Part shown: one piece after another, positions 1 through 9,005 of the stretch
How positions within the stretch are numbered: the first letter of the stretch is position 1
Layout: each line of letters starts with the position of its first letter
NCBI GenBank assembly: GCA_017621495.1
Contig: JAGATB010000008.1
Coordinates: 1 to 54,542, forward strand
Source of the DNA: Clostridia bacterium
GTDB lineage: Bacteria > Bacillota > Clostridia > UMGS1810
Direction of reading: 5' to 3'
Length of the DNA stretch: 54,542 bases
Position numbers and translations under genes: made by a program
The notes under the pieces: generated by a model
What the model was told of the DNA's origin: nothing
Database searches by the model: none
What the model saw: only the letters and a program-made list of their open reading frames with translations

Positions 1-99
1 AAATTAACGAGAACCTCATTACTTTTTATATGCTGTTCATTTTTCAAAGACCAAGTTGTCGCTATGCATCTTGACTTGCTTTTCGCAAGCGACTTGATT

Positions 100-223
100 A
101 TAATACCACAAACTTTATCGTTTGTCAACACTTTTTTAAAATTTTTTCAAATTTTTTATTTCTGTGTGACACCCTTCATTTGCGGTGCTTTAATAATATA
201 CCACAACAGAGGCGACTTGTCAA
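100..223 (-). promoter_or_regulatory. Tandem rRNA-type promoters firing leftward
   Basis: Two SigA promoters read leftward out of the window. The upstream one has -35 TTGACA (218-223) and -10 TATATT (195-200). The downstream one has -35 TTGACA (123-128) and -10 TATTAT (100-105). Both spacers are 17 bp and both end in TTGTGG before the -10. The transcript then carries a GGTCTTTGAAAAATGAACAG segment (about 35-54), which resembles the leader found before 16S rRNA genes in Firmicutes. This implies an rRNA operon starting just beyond the left edge, which is inference. The promoter elements themselves are read directly. Confidence 0.75.
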
Positions 224-261
224 CACTTTTTTGAAAAAATTTTGAAATTTTTTCAGTTTTT

Positions 262-2175
262 TCAATTTTTTAGTTCTTCAAGCTTTTCAGTATACTCATT
301 CCACTGTTCATAAGCAGTATTAAGTTCGGTTTCAAAGCCACTGCGTTCCTCGTAAATCTTTTTGGCTTTTTCGAAATCCGCACCGCAGTTTTCTAATCTT
401 AAATCTGATTCCTGTATGGATTGCTCAAGCAGAGATATCTTTTCTTCCGCTGCAGCTATCTTCTTTTCAAGGCTACGTATATTTGCCTGCATACGTTTGG
501 CTGTTTCGTAATCCGCAGCACCGTTATTTTCCTTAGTATTCATGGGCTCCTTAGCTGTCTCACTGCCAAGTGCGGCTATATAATCATCATAATTACCCTT
601 ATATAATGTCACCCCTTTGGCATCAAGCTCAAACACCTTATCTGCTGTTTTATTAAGAAAATATCTGTCATGGGATACAAACAAAACCGTACCCTCGTAC
701 TCAGAGATAGCAGTATCCAGAGCCTCCTTGGCAGGTAAATCAAGATGGTTTGTGGGCTCATCTAGTATTAGGAAATTAGGCTGCTCCAACATGATTATAA
801 GGAACATAAGTCTTGCTCGCTCTCCACCGCTCAGGTCACCTACAAGCTTAAATACATCCTCATCCTTAAACAGCACCAGACTCAGCTTGGTGCGTATATC
901 CACCTCATCCATAAGGGGGAATCTGTCGCTGATTTCTGCAAATACGGTCTTACTGTCGGAGAGCTGCTTTTGTTCCTGGTCGTAATAGCTTATCCTGGTA
1001 TTTCTGCCGATTTCTATATCACCATCAAAAAACTCGTGCTTACCCAATATGGATTTAATTAGTGTAGACTTTCCTGCTCCGTTGGCACCTATTACGGCAG
1101 CCTTTTCACCACGTTTTACGTCAAGAGTTATATGACGTGAGAGAGTCTCCAATATGCCCGACTTGGGTATCTTAAGCGTTACATTATCCACCGTGAGTAC
1201 ATCATTGTATGAGCGGAAAACCCCCTCAAATTTAAAACGGCATGTTTCAGAATTACTTACAGGCTTCTCACCGATTTCAATTCGCTCTATTGCCTTTTGC
1301 TTACTTTTCGCCATTTTGGCTGTAGAGGCACGGACAGAATTACGTGCCACATAATCCTCCAGACGCTTCACTTCCTCCATGCGGGCATTATAGTGTTTTA
1401 AAGCGATTTCCTCATTTTGTTCTTTTAATACAAGGTACTTTGAGTAATTGCCTGTATAACGTGTTATAACATTTCTGTCAATTTCATATATGGTCTGTAC
1501 CAACGAATCCAAAAAATATCTGTCATGGGACACGGTAATCACAATCCCTTTGTAGCTTTTGAGATAACCTTCAAGCCACTGCATGGTACGAAAATCCAGG
1601 TGATTGGTAGGTTCATCAAGCAAAAGCACCTCCGGACTCTCCAGCAATAGCCTTGCCATAGAGAGTTTAGTTTTTTCACCACCGGACAGGTTTTGAATCT
1701 TCATATTTTTATCAAAAGAATCAAAGCCCATACCTGTAAGTATGGTGTTGATACGCGTATTAATCTCAAATCCTCCGCGCTTTTCAAAGAGCTCGCTCTT
1801 AGCTCCGTAAGATTTGAGTATTCTGTCATGGTCAGGGTCATCTTCACCCAAAGCCATCCTCTCCTCAAGCTGTCTGAGTTCTTCACCCAGGGCGTTTACT
1901 TCGTCAAAAGCTGCCATCATATACTCCCTGATAGTACAGCTTTCTTCAGGAGTGCTGTCCTGATGCAAGAAGCCTACTTTACAGTCCTTGGGTGTAAGTA
2001 TCCTGCCCTCATCATAAGTCAACTCTCCTGCTATTATGCGCAAAAGTGTGGACTTACCTGCACCATTGGGACCTATAAGACCTATCTTTTCATTATCTGA
2101 AGCAGTGAGAGATACATTTTTTAATATAACATCCGTTCCGTATGTTTTTGTAATATTTTCTACTTGTAAAGCCAT
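262..2175 (-). CDS. ABC-F family ATPase (translation factor, YdiF/YfmR-like)
   Basis: Soluble ABC-F protein of 637 residues with two ATPase domains and no membrane segment. Walker A GPNGAGKS lies at residues 35-42 and a second, GANGAGKS, near 365. Signature motifs LSGGEKTKLS and LSGGERARLM and two LLLDEPTNHLD/LILDEPTNHLD Walker B boxes are visible. A charged interdomain linker (about 240-310) matches the P-site tRNA-interaction region, and the last ~80 residues form a basic coiled coil as in YdiF/Uup. ABC-F proteins act on the ribosome in translation or antibiotic protection; I infer a housekeeping role because no resistance context is present. The SD AAAGGAAT precedes the ATG. It is the last gene of a leftward operon with comF and recD2. 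Confidence 0.9.
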   Translation of the reverse strand: MALQVENITKTYGTDVILKNVSLTASDNEKIGLIGPNGAGKSTLLRIIAGELTYDEGRILTPKDCKVGFLHQDSTPEESCTIREYMMAAFDEVNALGEELRQLEERMALGEDDPDHDRILKSYGAKSELFEKRGGFEINTRINTILTGMGFDSFDKNMKIQNLSGGEKTKLSMARLLLESPEVLLLDEPTNHLDFRTMQWLEGYLKSYKGIVITVSHDRYFLDSLVQTIYEIDRNVITRYTGNYSKYLVLKEQNEEIALKHYNARMEEVKRLEDYVARNSVRASTAKMAKSKQKAIERIEIGEKPVSNSETCRFKFEGVFRSYNDVLTVDNVTLKIPKSGILETLSRHITLDVKRGEKAAVIGANGAGKSTLIKSILGKHEFFDGDIEIGRNTRISYYDQEQKQLSDSKTVFAEISDRFPLMDEVDIRTKLSLVLFKDEDVFKLVGDLSGGERARLMFLIIMLEQPNFLILDEPTNHLDLPAKEALDTAISEYEGTVLFVSHDRYFLNKTADKVFELDAKGVTLYKGNYDDYIAALGSETAKEPMNTKENNGAADYETAKRMQANIRSLEKKIAAAEEKISLLEQSIQESDLRLENCGADFEKAKKIYEERSGFETELNTAYEQWNEYTEKLEELKN

Positions 2176-2193
2176 ATTTTTAATTCCTTTAAT

Positions 2194-2859
2194 TTATAAT
2201 CCATAGCATGCACATAGGATATACACCCTTGATGCACCATGCATTTTAAGTGTTTTGGCACATTCATCTGCAGTGGAGCCGCTTGTATAGATATCATCTA
2301 TCACCAATATATCCTTACCGTAAATATCATATACAGGGTTTACATCTATAGCATTTTTAATGTGGAGTTTTCTCTCCGGGAGTTTCATTTTGCTTAAAGG
2401 ACTGACCTCATGACACTTGCGCAGAAGGTCCTCCTTAAAATCACTGCCCCACATAGCCGCAAGTTCACGTGCTATAAGAGCAGTCTGATTGTACTCTCTG
2501 TCTCTGGACTTAGACAGTGGCACAGAGCACATGAGAGCATCTTTGAGATATGGTCTGTCTGCCGAAGCTCTGTCGATAAGAAAAGCAAAAGCCTTGGCAT
2601 AGTATCTGACGGATTTGAACTTAAACTTCAGCATAGCATCCTTAACGAAGCCAACGTATTCTGCAGCACCCACCGCCTCGTCAAAAGCATGTCTGTCATC
2701 ACGAACCACCTTGGGCTCCGGGGGTCTTTTCAAACACGACAAACAAACCGCCGTGTCCGAATAGTTCATAAGTGATTTTTGGCACAGGACACATTGCTTG
2801 GGGAAAACCAAATCTGCCATAAAATCTGAAATATATTTAAAAGAGTATTTCAACATCAT
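2194..2859 (-). CDS. comF: ComF-family phosphoribosyltransferase-like protein
   Basis: The 221-residue protein has an N-terminal zinc-ribbon-like pair of cysteine motifs (CVLC and CLSC) and a C-terminal type I phosphoribosyltransferase fold with the PRPP loop ILVIDDIYTSGSTADEC. This is the ComF architecture, linked in Bacillus and Haemophilus to processing of imported single-stranded DNA. The first ATG lies inside the end of recD2 (23-nt overlap) behind a GAAGG ribosome site. A second ATG follows immediately, and M14 at 2820 would avoid the overlap but lacks an SD. Coupling to RecD2 suggests a shared role in DNA uptake or repair, which is inference. Confidence 0.85.
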   Translation of the reverse strand: MMLKYSFKYISDFMADLVFPKQCVLCQKSLMNYSDTAVCLSCLKRPPEPKVVRDDRHAFDEAVGAAEYVGFVKDAMLKFKFKSVRYYAKAFAFLIDRASADRPYLKDALMCSVPLSKSRDREYNQTALIARELAAMWGSDFKEDLLRKCHEVSPLSKMKLPERKLHIKNAIDVNPVYDIYGKDILVIDDIYTSGSTADECAKTLKMHGASRVYILCACYGL

Positions 2860-5059
2860 TTGCCTTCAGCCTCTTTTTCAATCCGGAATAACGCTTATCT
2901 TCGCGGTTGTTATCAACCATCTGATGTATAATCTGCTCTCTGCCTACAAGCACTACCAGGCTTTTTGCCCTGGTAACTCCTGTATACAGAAGGTTTCTGT
3001 TTACAAGCATATAAGGAGCATCATACATAGGAATAATCACCACAGGAAATTCACTACCCTGACTTTTGTGTATAGTAACGCAGTACGCCAGCTCAAGCTC
3101 CTCTGCTATATCTTTGTACTCGTATACAACCTTACGCTCATCAAACATCACAGTGACAGTCTTGAATTCTTTCCTTATGGAGGAAATCACACCCACATCG
3201 CCATTAAACACACCATTACCCAGCTGCGTCGTGTTGACATTAGTCCATTTAATATCATAGTTATTGCGTATCTGCATTACCTTGTCACCCTCACGAAACA
3301 GACGGAAGCCGAAATCCTGTTCTTTCTTATCATCTGAGGGGGGATTAAGCTCATCTCTGAGAAGTTCGTTCATGTTAATGACACCTGCAGTACCCTTTTT
3401 GGAAGGGGAAAGCACCTGAATATCAAAAGGGTCATACCCATAAGCCTTCGGAAGCCGTGTTGAACACAAAGAAGCTATATACTTTACGCCCTCCGCTGCC
3501 CCTGGAATGTCTGCAAAGAAAAAATCCTTATCCTTTGAATTAAGCACGGGATACCTGCCCTCATTGATGCCGTGGGCATTGGTGACTATCATGCTCTCTT
3601 GCGCTTGACGAAAAATCTCCGTAAGACGTATCACCTCTACAGTACCGCTCTCTATAATATCTCGCAGTACATTGCCCGGCCCCACGGAGGGGAGCTGATT
3701 AATGTCACCCACCATAATCAGTCTGGTGCCCGGACGGATAGCCTTAAGCAGATTGCTTATCAATACTATATCCACCATGGACATCTCATCAACTATTACT
3801 ACATCACTTTCAATTGGTGATTCCTCATTTACCATAAATTCTGTAGTTTCTTCATCACCTCTGAAGCACGCCTCCAGAAGTCTGTGGATAGTCTTTGCCT
3901 CAAGGGAGCACACCTGACTCATCCTCTTGGCGGCTCTGCCCGTAGGAGCAGTTAGTGATACGGTAAGTCCGTTGGAATGCATGATATCAATGATAGCATT
4001 TATTATGGTGGTTTTGCCTGTGCCGGGGCCACCGGTTATAATCATTACTCCGTTTTGCATAGCACTTATGACAGCTTGCCTTTGCAAAAGTGCAAAGTGT
4101 AATTTATGTTTCTTTTCTATTATATCCAACTGTTTTTCAATATCGGCTGTTTTGAATTTATATTTATATTTATTAAGCTCTGTAATTTTGGAAGCTGCAT
4201 ACCCCTCACACATATAATGAGAATAAATATATATGTGTTCTCCGTCATCACCGGCATCGGATACCAGTATGCCATCCTTTATGAGAGCATCCAGTGCAAT
4301 AAGGGTCATTTGTTCACTTACACCCAGAAGCTTTGCAGAAGATGATACTATAATATCCTTCGGCAGATATGTATGGCCGAATTGTGTATTGTATTTAAGA
4401 GTATAGAGTACGCCTGCACGCACACGATTTATATTATCCGGCTCCAAATTAAGTTTGCATGCCACATCATCGGCAGTCTTAAAACCTATGCCATCTATTT
4501 CCTCGCAAAGGATGTAGGGATTGGACTTAATTATCTCAACTGCAGCAGAACCGAATTTCTTGTATATCTTGGCAGCAGTTTTAACAGAAATACCGCAATC
4601 CTGAAGAAACATCACCAATGTAGAGGAGCCAAGCTGTGTAATATAGCTCTCGTGCATTTTCATAGCCCTAGATATGCTTATGCCCTTTATCAGCGAGAGA
4701 CTTTCCGGTTCCTTTTCCAGTACGCGGAGAGTATCTTCGCCGAATTTCTCCACAAGCTTTTTGGCGGTGGACTCACGTATGCCTTTAACTATACCTGAAC
4801 TCAAATAGCGCATAATTGAGCTGCGTGTAGCCGGCAGAATTTTCTCAAAAACCTCTGATTTAAACTGCTCACCGTAGGTTGGGTGGCTTGTCCATTTGCC
4901 GGAAAGCTTTACTGTCTCTCCCTCAGCTACGCCATGAAAATACCCCACGGCAATAAAGCTGTCATTGTCATTTTCTATCTCCATGACCTTATAGCCGTTG
5001 TCATCATTGGAATATATTATTCCTACGACATCACCAGTTACGTTTTCCATATCGGACAC
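2837..5059 (-). CDS. recD2: RecD2-type SF1B 5'-3' DNA helicase
   Basis: This 740-residue ATP-dependent helicase has the usual RecD2 length. The N-terminal region (about 1-290) carries the OB-like and helix-hairpin-helix segments of RecD2. Walker A GGPGTGKTT lies at 343-351, VDEMSMVD is motif II, and GDINQLPSVGPG is motif III. The C-terminal part holds the UvrD-like segment with AYCVTIHKSQGSEF. RecD2 works alone, without RecBC, in DNA repair and replication-fork maintenance. The start is GTG at 5059, placed 7 nt after GGAGG, which is better than the ATG three codons later. It is transcribed from a consensus promoter about 35 bp upstream and heads the recD2-comF-ABC-F operon. Confidence 0.93.
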   Translation of the reverse strand: MSDMENVTGDVVGIIYSNDDNGYKVMEIENDNDSFIAVGYFHGVAEGETVKLSGKWTSHPTYGEQFKSEVFEKILPATRSSIMRYLSSGIVKGIRESTAKKLVEKFGEDTLRVLEKEPESLSLIKGISISRAMKMHESYITQLGSSTLVMFLQDCGISVKTAAKIYKKFGSAAVEIIKSNPYILCEEIDGIGFKTADDVACKLNLEPDNINRVRAGVLYTLKYNTQFGHTYLPKDIIVSSSAKLLGVSEQMTLIALDALIKDGILVSDAGDDGEHIYIYSHYMCEGYAASKITELNKYKYKFKTADIEKQLDIIEKKHKLHFALLQRQAVISAMQNGVMIITGGPGTGKTTIINAIIDIMHSNGLTVSLTAPTGRAAKRMSQVCSLEAKTIHRLLEACFRGDEETTEFMVNEESPIESDVVIVDEMSMVDIVLISNLLKAIRPGTRLIMVGDINQLPSVGPGNVLRDIIESGTVEVIRLTEIFRQAQESMIVTNAHGINEGRYPVLNSKDKDFFFADIPGAAEGVKYIASLCSTRLPKAYGYDPFDIQVLSPSKKGTAGVINMNELLRDELNPPSDDKKEQDFGFRLFREGDKVMQIRNNYDIKWTNVNTTQLGNGVFNGDVGVISSIRKEFKTVTVMFDERKVVYEYKDIAEELELAYCVTIHKSQGSEFPVVIIPMYDAPYMLVNRNLLYTGVTRAKSLVVLVGREQIIHQMVDNNREDKRYSGLKKRLKANDVEILF

Positions 5060-5092
5060 TGTGCCACCTCCTCTAAAATTGTATATGCACTA

Positions 5093-5121
5093 ATTATACA
5101 ATTTTTTGACAAAAGTGTCAA
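5093..5121 (-). promoter_or_regulatory. SigA promoter of the recD2 operon
   Basis: On the minus strand, TTGACA (5116-5121) and TATAAT (5093-5098) are separated by exactly 17 bp. This perfect consensus lies just upstream of the GTG start of recD2. Confidence 0.8.
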
Positions 5122-5269
5122 GCAGACATTGCTTAGGTTATGAATTTGTTTGTTATAATAAAACCACCATACCGGATTGGCAGGTGGCTCAAAAGTATAT
5201 TATTCTAATGTATTTCTCATTCCATCAAAGTTGATGTGACGTTATATAAAAGATAAATGATAAGTGTTA

Positions 5270-5310
5270 AAATTTGAGTTTATGTGTCTGCGGCACATAA
5301 ACTCAAATTT
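5270..5310. repeat. Perfect 17-bp inverted repeat
   Basis: Left arm 5270-5286 and right arm 5294-5310 are perfectly complementary around a 7-nt loop. The hairpin sits just past the 3' end of the lysin gene, whose transcript runs leftward into it, and could act as a terminator or transcript end. A partial copy of the same words (GAGTTTATGTG..GCACA) occurs near 37271-37292, so it may belong to a dispersed repeat family. The rest of the 5060-5318 gap holds the recD2 promoter and a weaker CCACC/GGTGG hairpin near 5163-5187. Confidence 0.6.
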
Positions 5311-5318
5311 ATATTATA

Positions 5319-5909
5319 TTATTGCATAATTCCCGCTATTCTGAGCATTACCACCAGACACCAGATTTTGGTATCGGTGAGCTGTAGCTCACCTTTTTCG
5401 TTACCTTTGATGTAGCCGTGGTCCAGAGCCTTCTGCACATAAGGTCTGGACCATTCGGGGCAAGCTAAAGTCCAATTGTATACTGTTTCTGCCACTTTAT
5501 TCACCTCCTTTACTATGGTGTAGTCCGGTCTGCCGTAGCCTGCTATGTACTTATAATCAAGTCTATAGCTTTTCTTGGCTACGGCGCCGCCGTTTGCCAC
5601 TACACCGCTTTGGAATGAAGTATTGCCCTCTACGGTGTACACGTATTTGCTGTCAACTGCGTATACCAGCCCTGTGTGGCATATGCCGCCGGAGCTGTCC
5701 TTAAAGAAAATCTGGTCGCCTTTTTGGGGCTTAGTACGCCACTCGCCATTGTTTTTATAATACTGAGCGGAGGTTGGTGTGTATGCAGACCAGCCGTGTA
5801 TAAGTCGTTTGGCTCTGTCTGCCCCGTATGCCTTCATCATACACCAATCAACGAATGTGTCACACCACGCGTAGCCGTTGGCGTAGATGCCCGCATTATG
5901 TGCGGACAT
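5319..5909 (-). CDS. CHAP-domain phage endolysin, start region damaged
   Basis: This cell-wall hydrolase has a CHAP amidase/peptidase domain. The catalytic cysteine lies in AWCDTFVDW (near residue 16) and the histidine in CHTGLV (near 79). It ends in a short repeat-like module (TLACPEWSRPYVQKALDHGY) common on Clostridia lysins. The listed ATG gives 196 residues. The same frame stays open and family-like upstream (VINIALSEAGYLEK) back to a stop at 6036-6038, but has no usable start codon there. An ATGATG at 6037-6042 is in another frame. Either ATG became ACG near 6032 or one A was gained near 6024-6026, so the native N-terminus (about 40 residues) seems uncoupled. Role inferred: host lysis from the prophage cassette. 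Confidence 0.7.
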   Translation of the reverse strand: MSAHNAGIYANGYAWCDTFVDWCMMKAYGADRAKRLIHGWSAYTPTSAQYYKNNGEWRTKPQKGDQIFFKDSSGGICHTGLVYAVDSKYVYTVEGNTSFQSGVVANGGAVAKKSYRLDYKYIAGYGRPDYTIVKEVNKVAETVYNWTLACPEWSRPYVQKALDHGYIKGNEKGELQLTDTKIWCLVVMLRIAGIMQ

Positions 5910-6019
5910 CTCCTTGGCATACTTTGTGTAGTTGTTTTTACCTGCATTTTCGGCTTTGGAGTAGAGGAAATCCGGCGATGCTTTCTCCAGATATCCCGCC
6001 TCTGATAATGCTATGTTTA

Positions 6020-6238
6020 TTACTCTTTGCGTACGTCATCATCTCCTTTGTTTTTTTCAAAAATCCTCTTAAGACATATAAGCAGCAGCTCACCGCCGAA
6101 TACAGTGTGGTTAGCGGTGAGCAGCCCTGTTACCAAGAAGGAATTATGGCTGGCGATACGCATTGACCACACCTGCATAGCCGCCATTTCCAATATACAA
6201 AACACCACTATACATCTACTAAATGTATGCTTCTTCAT
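6020..6238 (-). CDS. Holin-like small membrane protein
   Basis: The 72-residue protein has two hydrophobic stretches (CIVVFCILEMAAM and FGGELLLICLKRIF) separated by a short polar turn, and a charged tail (EKNKGDDDVRKE). It lies directly before the lysin and its last codons overlap the presumed lysin start, the classic holin-endolysin layout. The start at 6238 is chosen because GAGGTGAAGCT precedes it; the upstream in-frame ATG at 6280 has no SD. Holin function is inferred from size, topology and position, not from a diagnostic motif. Confidence 0.55.
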   Translation of the reverse strand: MKKHTFSRCIVVFCILEMAAMQVWSMRIASHNSFLVTGLLTANHTVFGGELLLICLKRIFEKNKGDDDVRKE

Positions 6239-6255
6239 AGCTTCACCTCGGGTAA

Positions 6256-6609
6256 TCACGCAACGGGAATTCTCACCCATCTGCCTATGCCGTTTAATAT
6301 TGACATCTGATACCTGTAACCCATTTCAAACACAGGCTCCTCCACCCAGGTAACTGCCCTGTTTACCGTCAGCTTAAACATAAAATTTTCTGATGACGGT
6401 ATAAACTCAAACATATACTCCTCGTATTTTTCCGAAGGGGTGTTTTTTAGTGTAAGATACAATCTTTCATTTTCATTGAACTCATAATAGCAGTTTGGCT
6501 CTATAGTCATGGAAGTCATGTAGACATCACCGCTTGAGCTTGCGTACTTTTGAGCGTCTATCTTGGCGTATTTGACTCCGCCTGCCGATATGGCAATATT
6601 TGAACTCAT
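6256..6609 (-). CDS. Prophage protein of unknown function
   Basis: A 117-residue soluble protein with no recognised motif. It is rich in aromatic residues and beta-strand-like segments (YMTSMTIEPNCYYEFNENERLYLTL). It lies between the second small protein and the holin, so a structural or adaptor role in the phage particle is possible but unproven. It has an SD (GGAGGTACACAC, next to the ATG) and codon use like its neighbours. Confidence 0.6.
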   Translation of the reverse strand: MSSNIAISAGGVKYAKIDAQKYASSSGDVYMTSMTIEPNCYYEFNENERLYLTLKNTPSEKYEEYMFEFIPSSENFMFKLTVNRAVTWVEEPVFEMGYRYQMSILNGIGRWVRIPVA

Positions 6610-6622
6610 GTGTGTACCTCCC

Positions 6623-6931
6623 TTATTCCATTATAACTCTGACTATGATTTTCTTTTTGAATGACGATGAACTCACAAACTTAAGTGCCGTGACACAGGG
6701 TGAAAGCTGTGAATTTGGAGATACCTCCTCCCACACGGTGTTGGTACCGTTACGGTTTTCGGAAAGTGTAGCATACACCTTTACATCCGACTGTACCTGC
6801 CATGTGATATGCTTTACGCCTCTCTGCTGAGTATTGGGGCGGGGTATCTCGCAATATGTAGTGGCTTTGGCATCAAGCCTCTGCTGAAATAAATAGTTAT
6901 ATTCATTGTTTACCTGTTCAAATTGATTCAT
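6623..6931 (-). CDS. Prophage protein of unknown function
   Basis: A 102-residue soluble protein, 12 nt downstream of the portal gene with a GAGGA-type ribosome site. The sequence alternates polar and hydrophobic residues (GVKHITWQVQSDVKVYATL), consistent with a beta-rich fold. I recognise no family. Position after the portal suggests a head-tail or tail component, which is inference only. Confidence 0.6.
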   Translation of the reverse strand: MNQFEQVNNEYNYLFQQRLDAKATTYCEIPRPNTQQRGVKHITWQVQSDVKVYATLSENRNGTNTVWEEVSPNSQLSPCVTALKFVSSSSFKKKIIVRVIME

Positions 6932-6943
6932 ATAAATCCTCCT

Positions 6944-8776
6944 CTATCTCTTTGCCGCTTTTTTGGCGGCTTCCAATCTTGCTGCACCGGGGGTGCTCCT
7001 ACGGGCTGCATCCATTATGTTACCCTCATCATGGGTCTGTGATTTCTTGGTACTTATCTTTCGTGGTTGCTTGTAATCTGCATTATAGGGTTCCGTTGTA
7101 AGATTAGTACCGTATGCTTTGTTTACAAGCTCGGTGAGCTTTTCATTTTGCTGAGCAATTCTGCTGTAGTACCTATGCATTTCACTGTTTTCGCTGACTT
7201 TGCTTATGACGGCACTCTTACCCTCAAAATCCATCATTTCCAGACAAACAAGGGCAGGAACCGCCGCCGATGGATTAAAGAGACCTGCGGCATAGAGTTC
7301 CTTGGCAAGCTCATTGTGAGCTGTCTTGGAGAAGGGACTGCTGCGCTGACTGGTCACCACTATATCAAATATACTTCGCTTGCCCTGTAGATTATCAAAG
7401 AGCATACTCTTGTCGAATTCTATAAAATCCGTACCGCCGTCGGGACCGCAAATTCTGAATGTCCTGCTCTCGTCATAAAACTGACATATAAGCTCTATGA
7501 TAAAGTAATTGATGCTCTTGAATGCTCTGTAGGAGCACTTAATCATATCTCTGGAAAGCTTGCTGCCGGCTTCCTGCAGGGCCGCTATGGCACTGGCTGC
7601 TGTTACACCGGACAGTGTACCGCCCTGAGAAACATCTCGGTTACCGCTGGTTTCCTTGAGCTCGTCTATCTTTTGATTGAGCACAGACACTATACCGGCA
7701 TCAAGCTGAGATACGCTTATCTCCTTGATATTGCGGTCATCGATATTACCTGCCACATGTACAAACTCCTTGGACCAATCAGCGAACTCATCCTCGTTGA
7801 TACCTGTGTTGTCGGATATAAAGAACCTCCTTTTGCCTGCCTGAAGGGCGTTTTTGATTATAATCTGATTGAGCTTATCTATGTACATCTGCACATCCTT
7901 CATCACATCAATATAGCCAAATCCGCATGGGGTACCCTCCTCTATAAACAGGGTATCAAATACAAAGGGATATTTACCGTGGTCATAGTAACCGCGTTCG
8001 GAGTACAAGGGGTCATTCTCAGATGCATACAGCACGGTATCTCCGGCATACTTGCAAAAGTGCACCTTCTCCACACCGTCTATGCTCTTTTTATAGTACC
8101 AGTCCACCACTGCAGTCTTGCCGCTCGTATCCACGGTATCATCATACAGATATTTGGCTATATCCACTCCACCGGCAGATATGTTGCCCTTTGCCTCGGG
8201 ATAGAGAGCCTCCACTATATCTGTGTCTACCAGCTCTACGGTAAATAAATTACGGCTTTTTTGTATATCCTTGATGCCGCCCTCCCAGAAGATATTGAGG
8301 ATATCCATTTGCTTAATGTCAATATCGCCCAGACCTCCGCACAGAGAGCTGTTCCAAAACACTCCATAAACTCCGGTGCCGTTCTTAAGCTTGTACCACC
8401 ATACATCCGAGTACGTTTCCTCGAAATCATTGTACTCGAGCACCGCCGGTATAATCTGCGACAGCAGCTTGGCTGCATTAACATCGCTTGGCTCTCTGGG
8501 TAGTATACTCGGTTCCGGGTAATTGTCCATTACATCGGCATGCTTGTTGGCTATACTGTTAAACAGCCATGCAGAAGCAGGCTCAGGGTCCGGGGATGAA
8601 TTTTTGCGTATGAGGTCCCAGTGGCGCATCTTCCACCATTGCTCATTCTCCACAATCCTCTTTTCCAGATTTGCCTTGGAGCGCTTGTATGAATTCAATA
8701 TATCCGTAGCCTCCCTCAACTGCCTTTTGCCTATAACGGGTTTATAGACCGTTACGATTTCATTTTTCTCTTCCAT
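6944..8776 (-). CDS. Phage portal protein (podovirus P22-like type)
   Basis: A 610-residue protein resembling portal proteins. It has an N-terminal helical region with YKRSKANLEKRIVENEQWW, a conserved tryptophan/aromatic core (SDVWWYKLKNGTGVYGVFWN), and the portal-like helical stretch QGGTLSGVTAASAIAALQEA near residue 385. The C-terminus is basic and alanine-rich. Portals form the dodecameric DNA channel at one capsid vertex. A strong ribosome site (CAGGAGGTAACT) precedes the ATG. No terminase, protease, capsid, tail or integrase gene is present on either side, so this is an isolated structural gene in a relic or specialised cassette. Confidence 0.7.
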   Translation of the reverse strand: MEEKNEIVTVYKPVIGKRQLREATDILNSYKRSKANLEKRIVENEQWWKMRHWDLIRKNSSPDPEPASAWLFNSIANKHADVMDNYPEPSILPREPSDVNAAKLLSQIIPAVLEYNDFEETYSDVWWYKLKNGTGVYGVFWNSSLCGGLGDIDIKQMDILNIFWEGGIKDIQKSRNLFTVELVDTDIVEALYPEAKGNISAGGVDIAKYLYDDTVDTSGKTAVVDWYYKKSIDGVEKVHFCKYAGDTVLYASENDPLYSERGYYDHGKYPFVFDTLFIEEGTPCGFGYIDVMKDVQMYIDKLNQIIIKNALQAGKRRFFISDNTGINEDEFADWSKEFVHVAGNIDDRNIKEISVSQLDAGIVSVLNQKIDELKETSGNRDVSQGGTLSGVTAASAIAALQEAGSKLSRDMIKCSYRAFKSINYFIIELICQFYDESRTFRICGPDGGTDFIEFDKSMLFDNLQGKRSIFDIVVTSQRSSPFSKTAHNELAKELYAAGLFNPSAAVPALVCLEMMDFEGKSAVISKVSENSEMHRYYSRIAQQNEKLTELVNKAYGTNLTTEPYNADYKQPRKISTKKSQTHDEGNIMDAARRSTPGAARLEAAKKAAKR

Positions 8777-8938
8777 AGTTACCTCCTGTAAAAATATTTT
8801 AAAGATGTCCTAATTATATTATAATCCGTTTTAACTGCATATTTCGCCTACTTTTTAGAAAAAATTTTAAAAATTTGTTTTTAATTCTACATAAAAATAC
8901 TAAAAGAACAGCAAATACAGATAATTTCTAAAAAGATA

Positions 8939-8976
8939 TTGACATTGTAAATTATTTGTGCTAAACTGGTTATGCA
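8939..8976 (+). promoter_or_regulatory. lacI-type gene promoter with overlapping operator
   Basis: TTGACA (8939-8944) and TAAACT (8962-8967) are 17 bp apart. An 18-bp imperfect palindrome, TGCTAAACTGGTTATGCA (8959-8976), covers the -10. It matches the near-perfect operator at 10057-10074 in its left half and centre, so the regulator probably represses itself here. The rest of the 8777-9005 gap is AT-rich and contains the ribosome site of the leftward portal gene. Confidence 0.65.
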
Positions 8977-9005
8977 AATAAGGTTCAAAAGGAGTATGAT
9001 TATAA

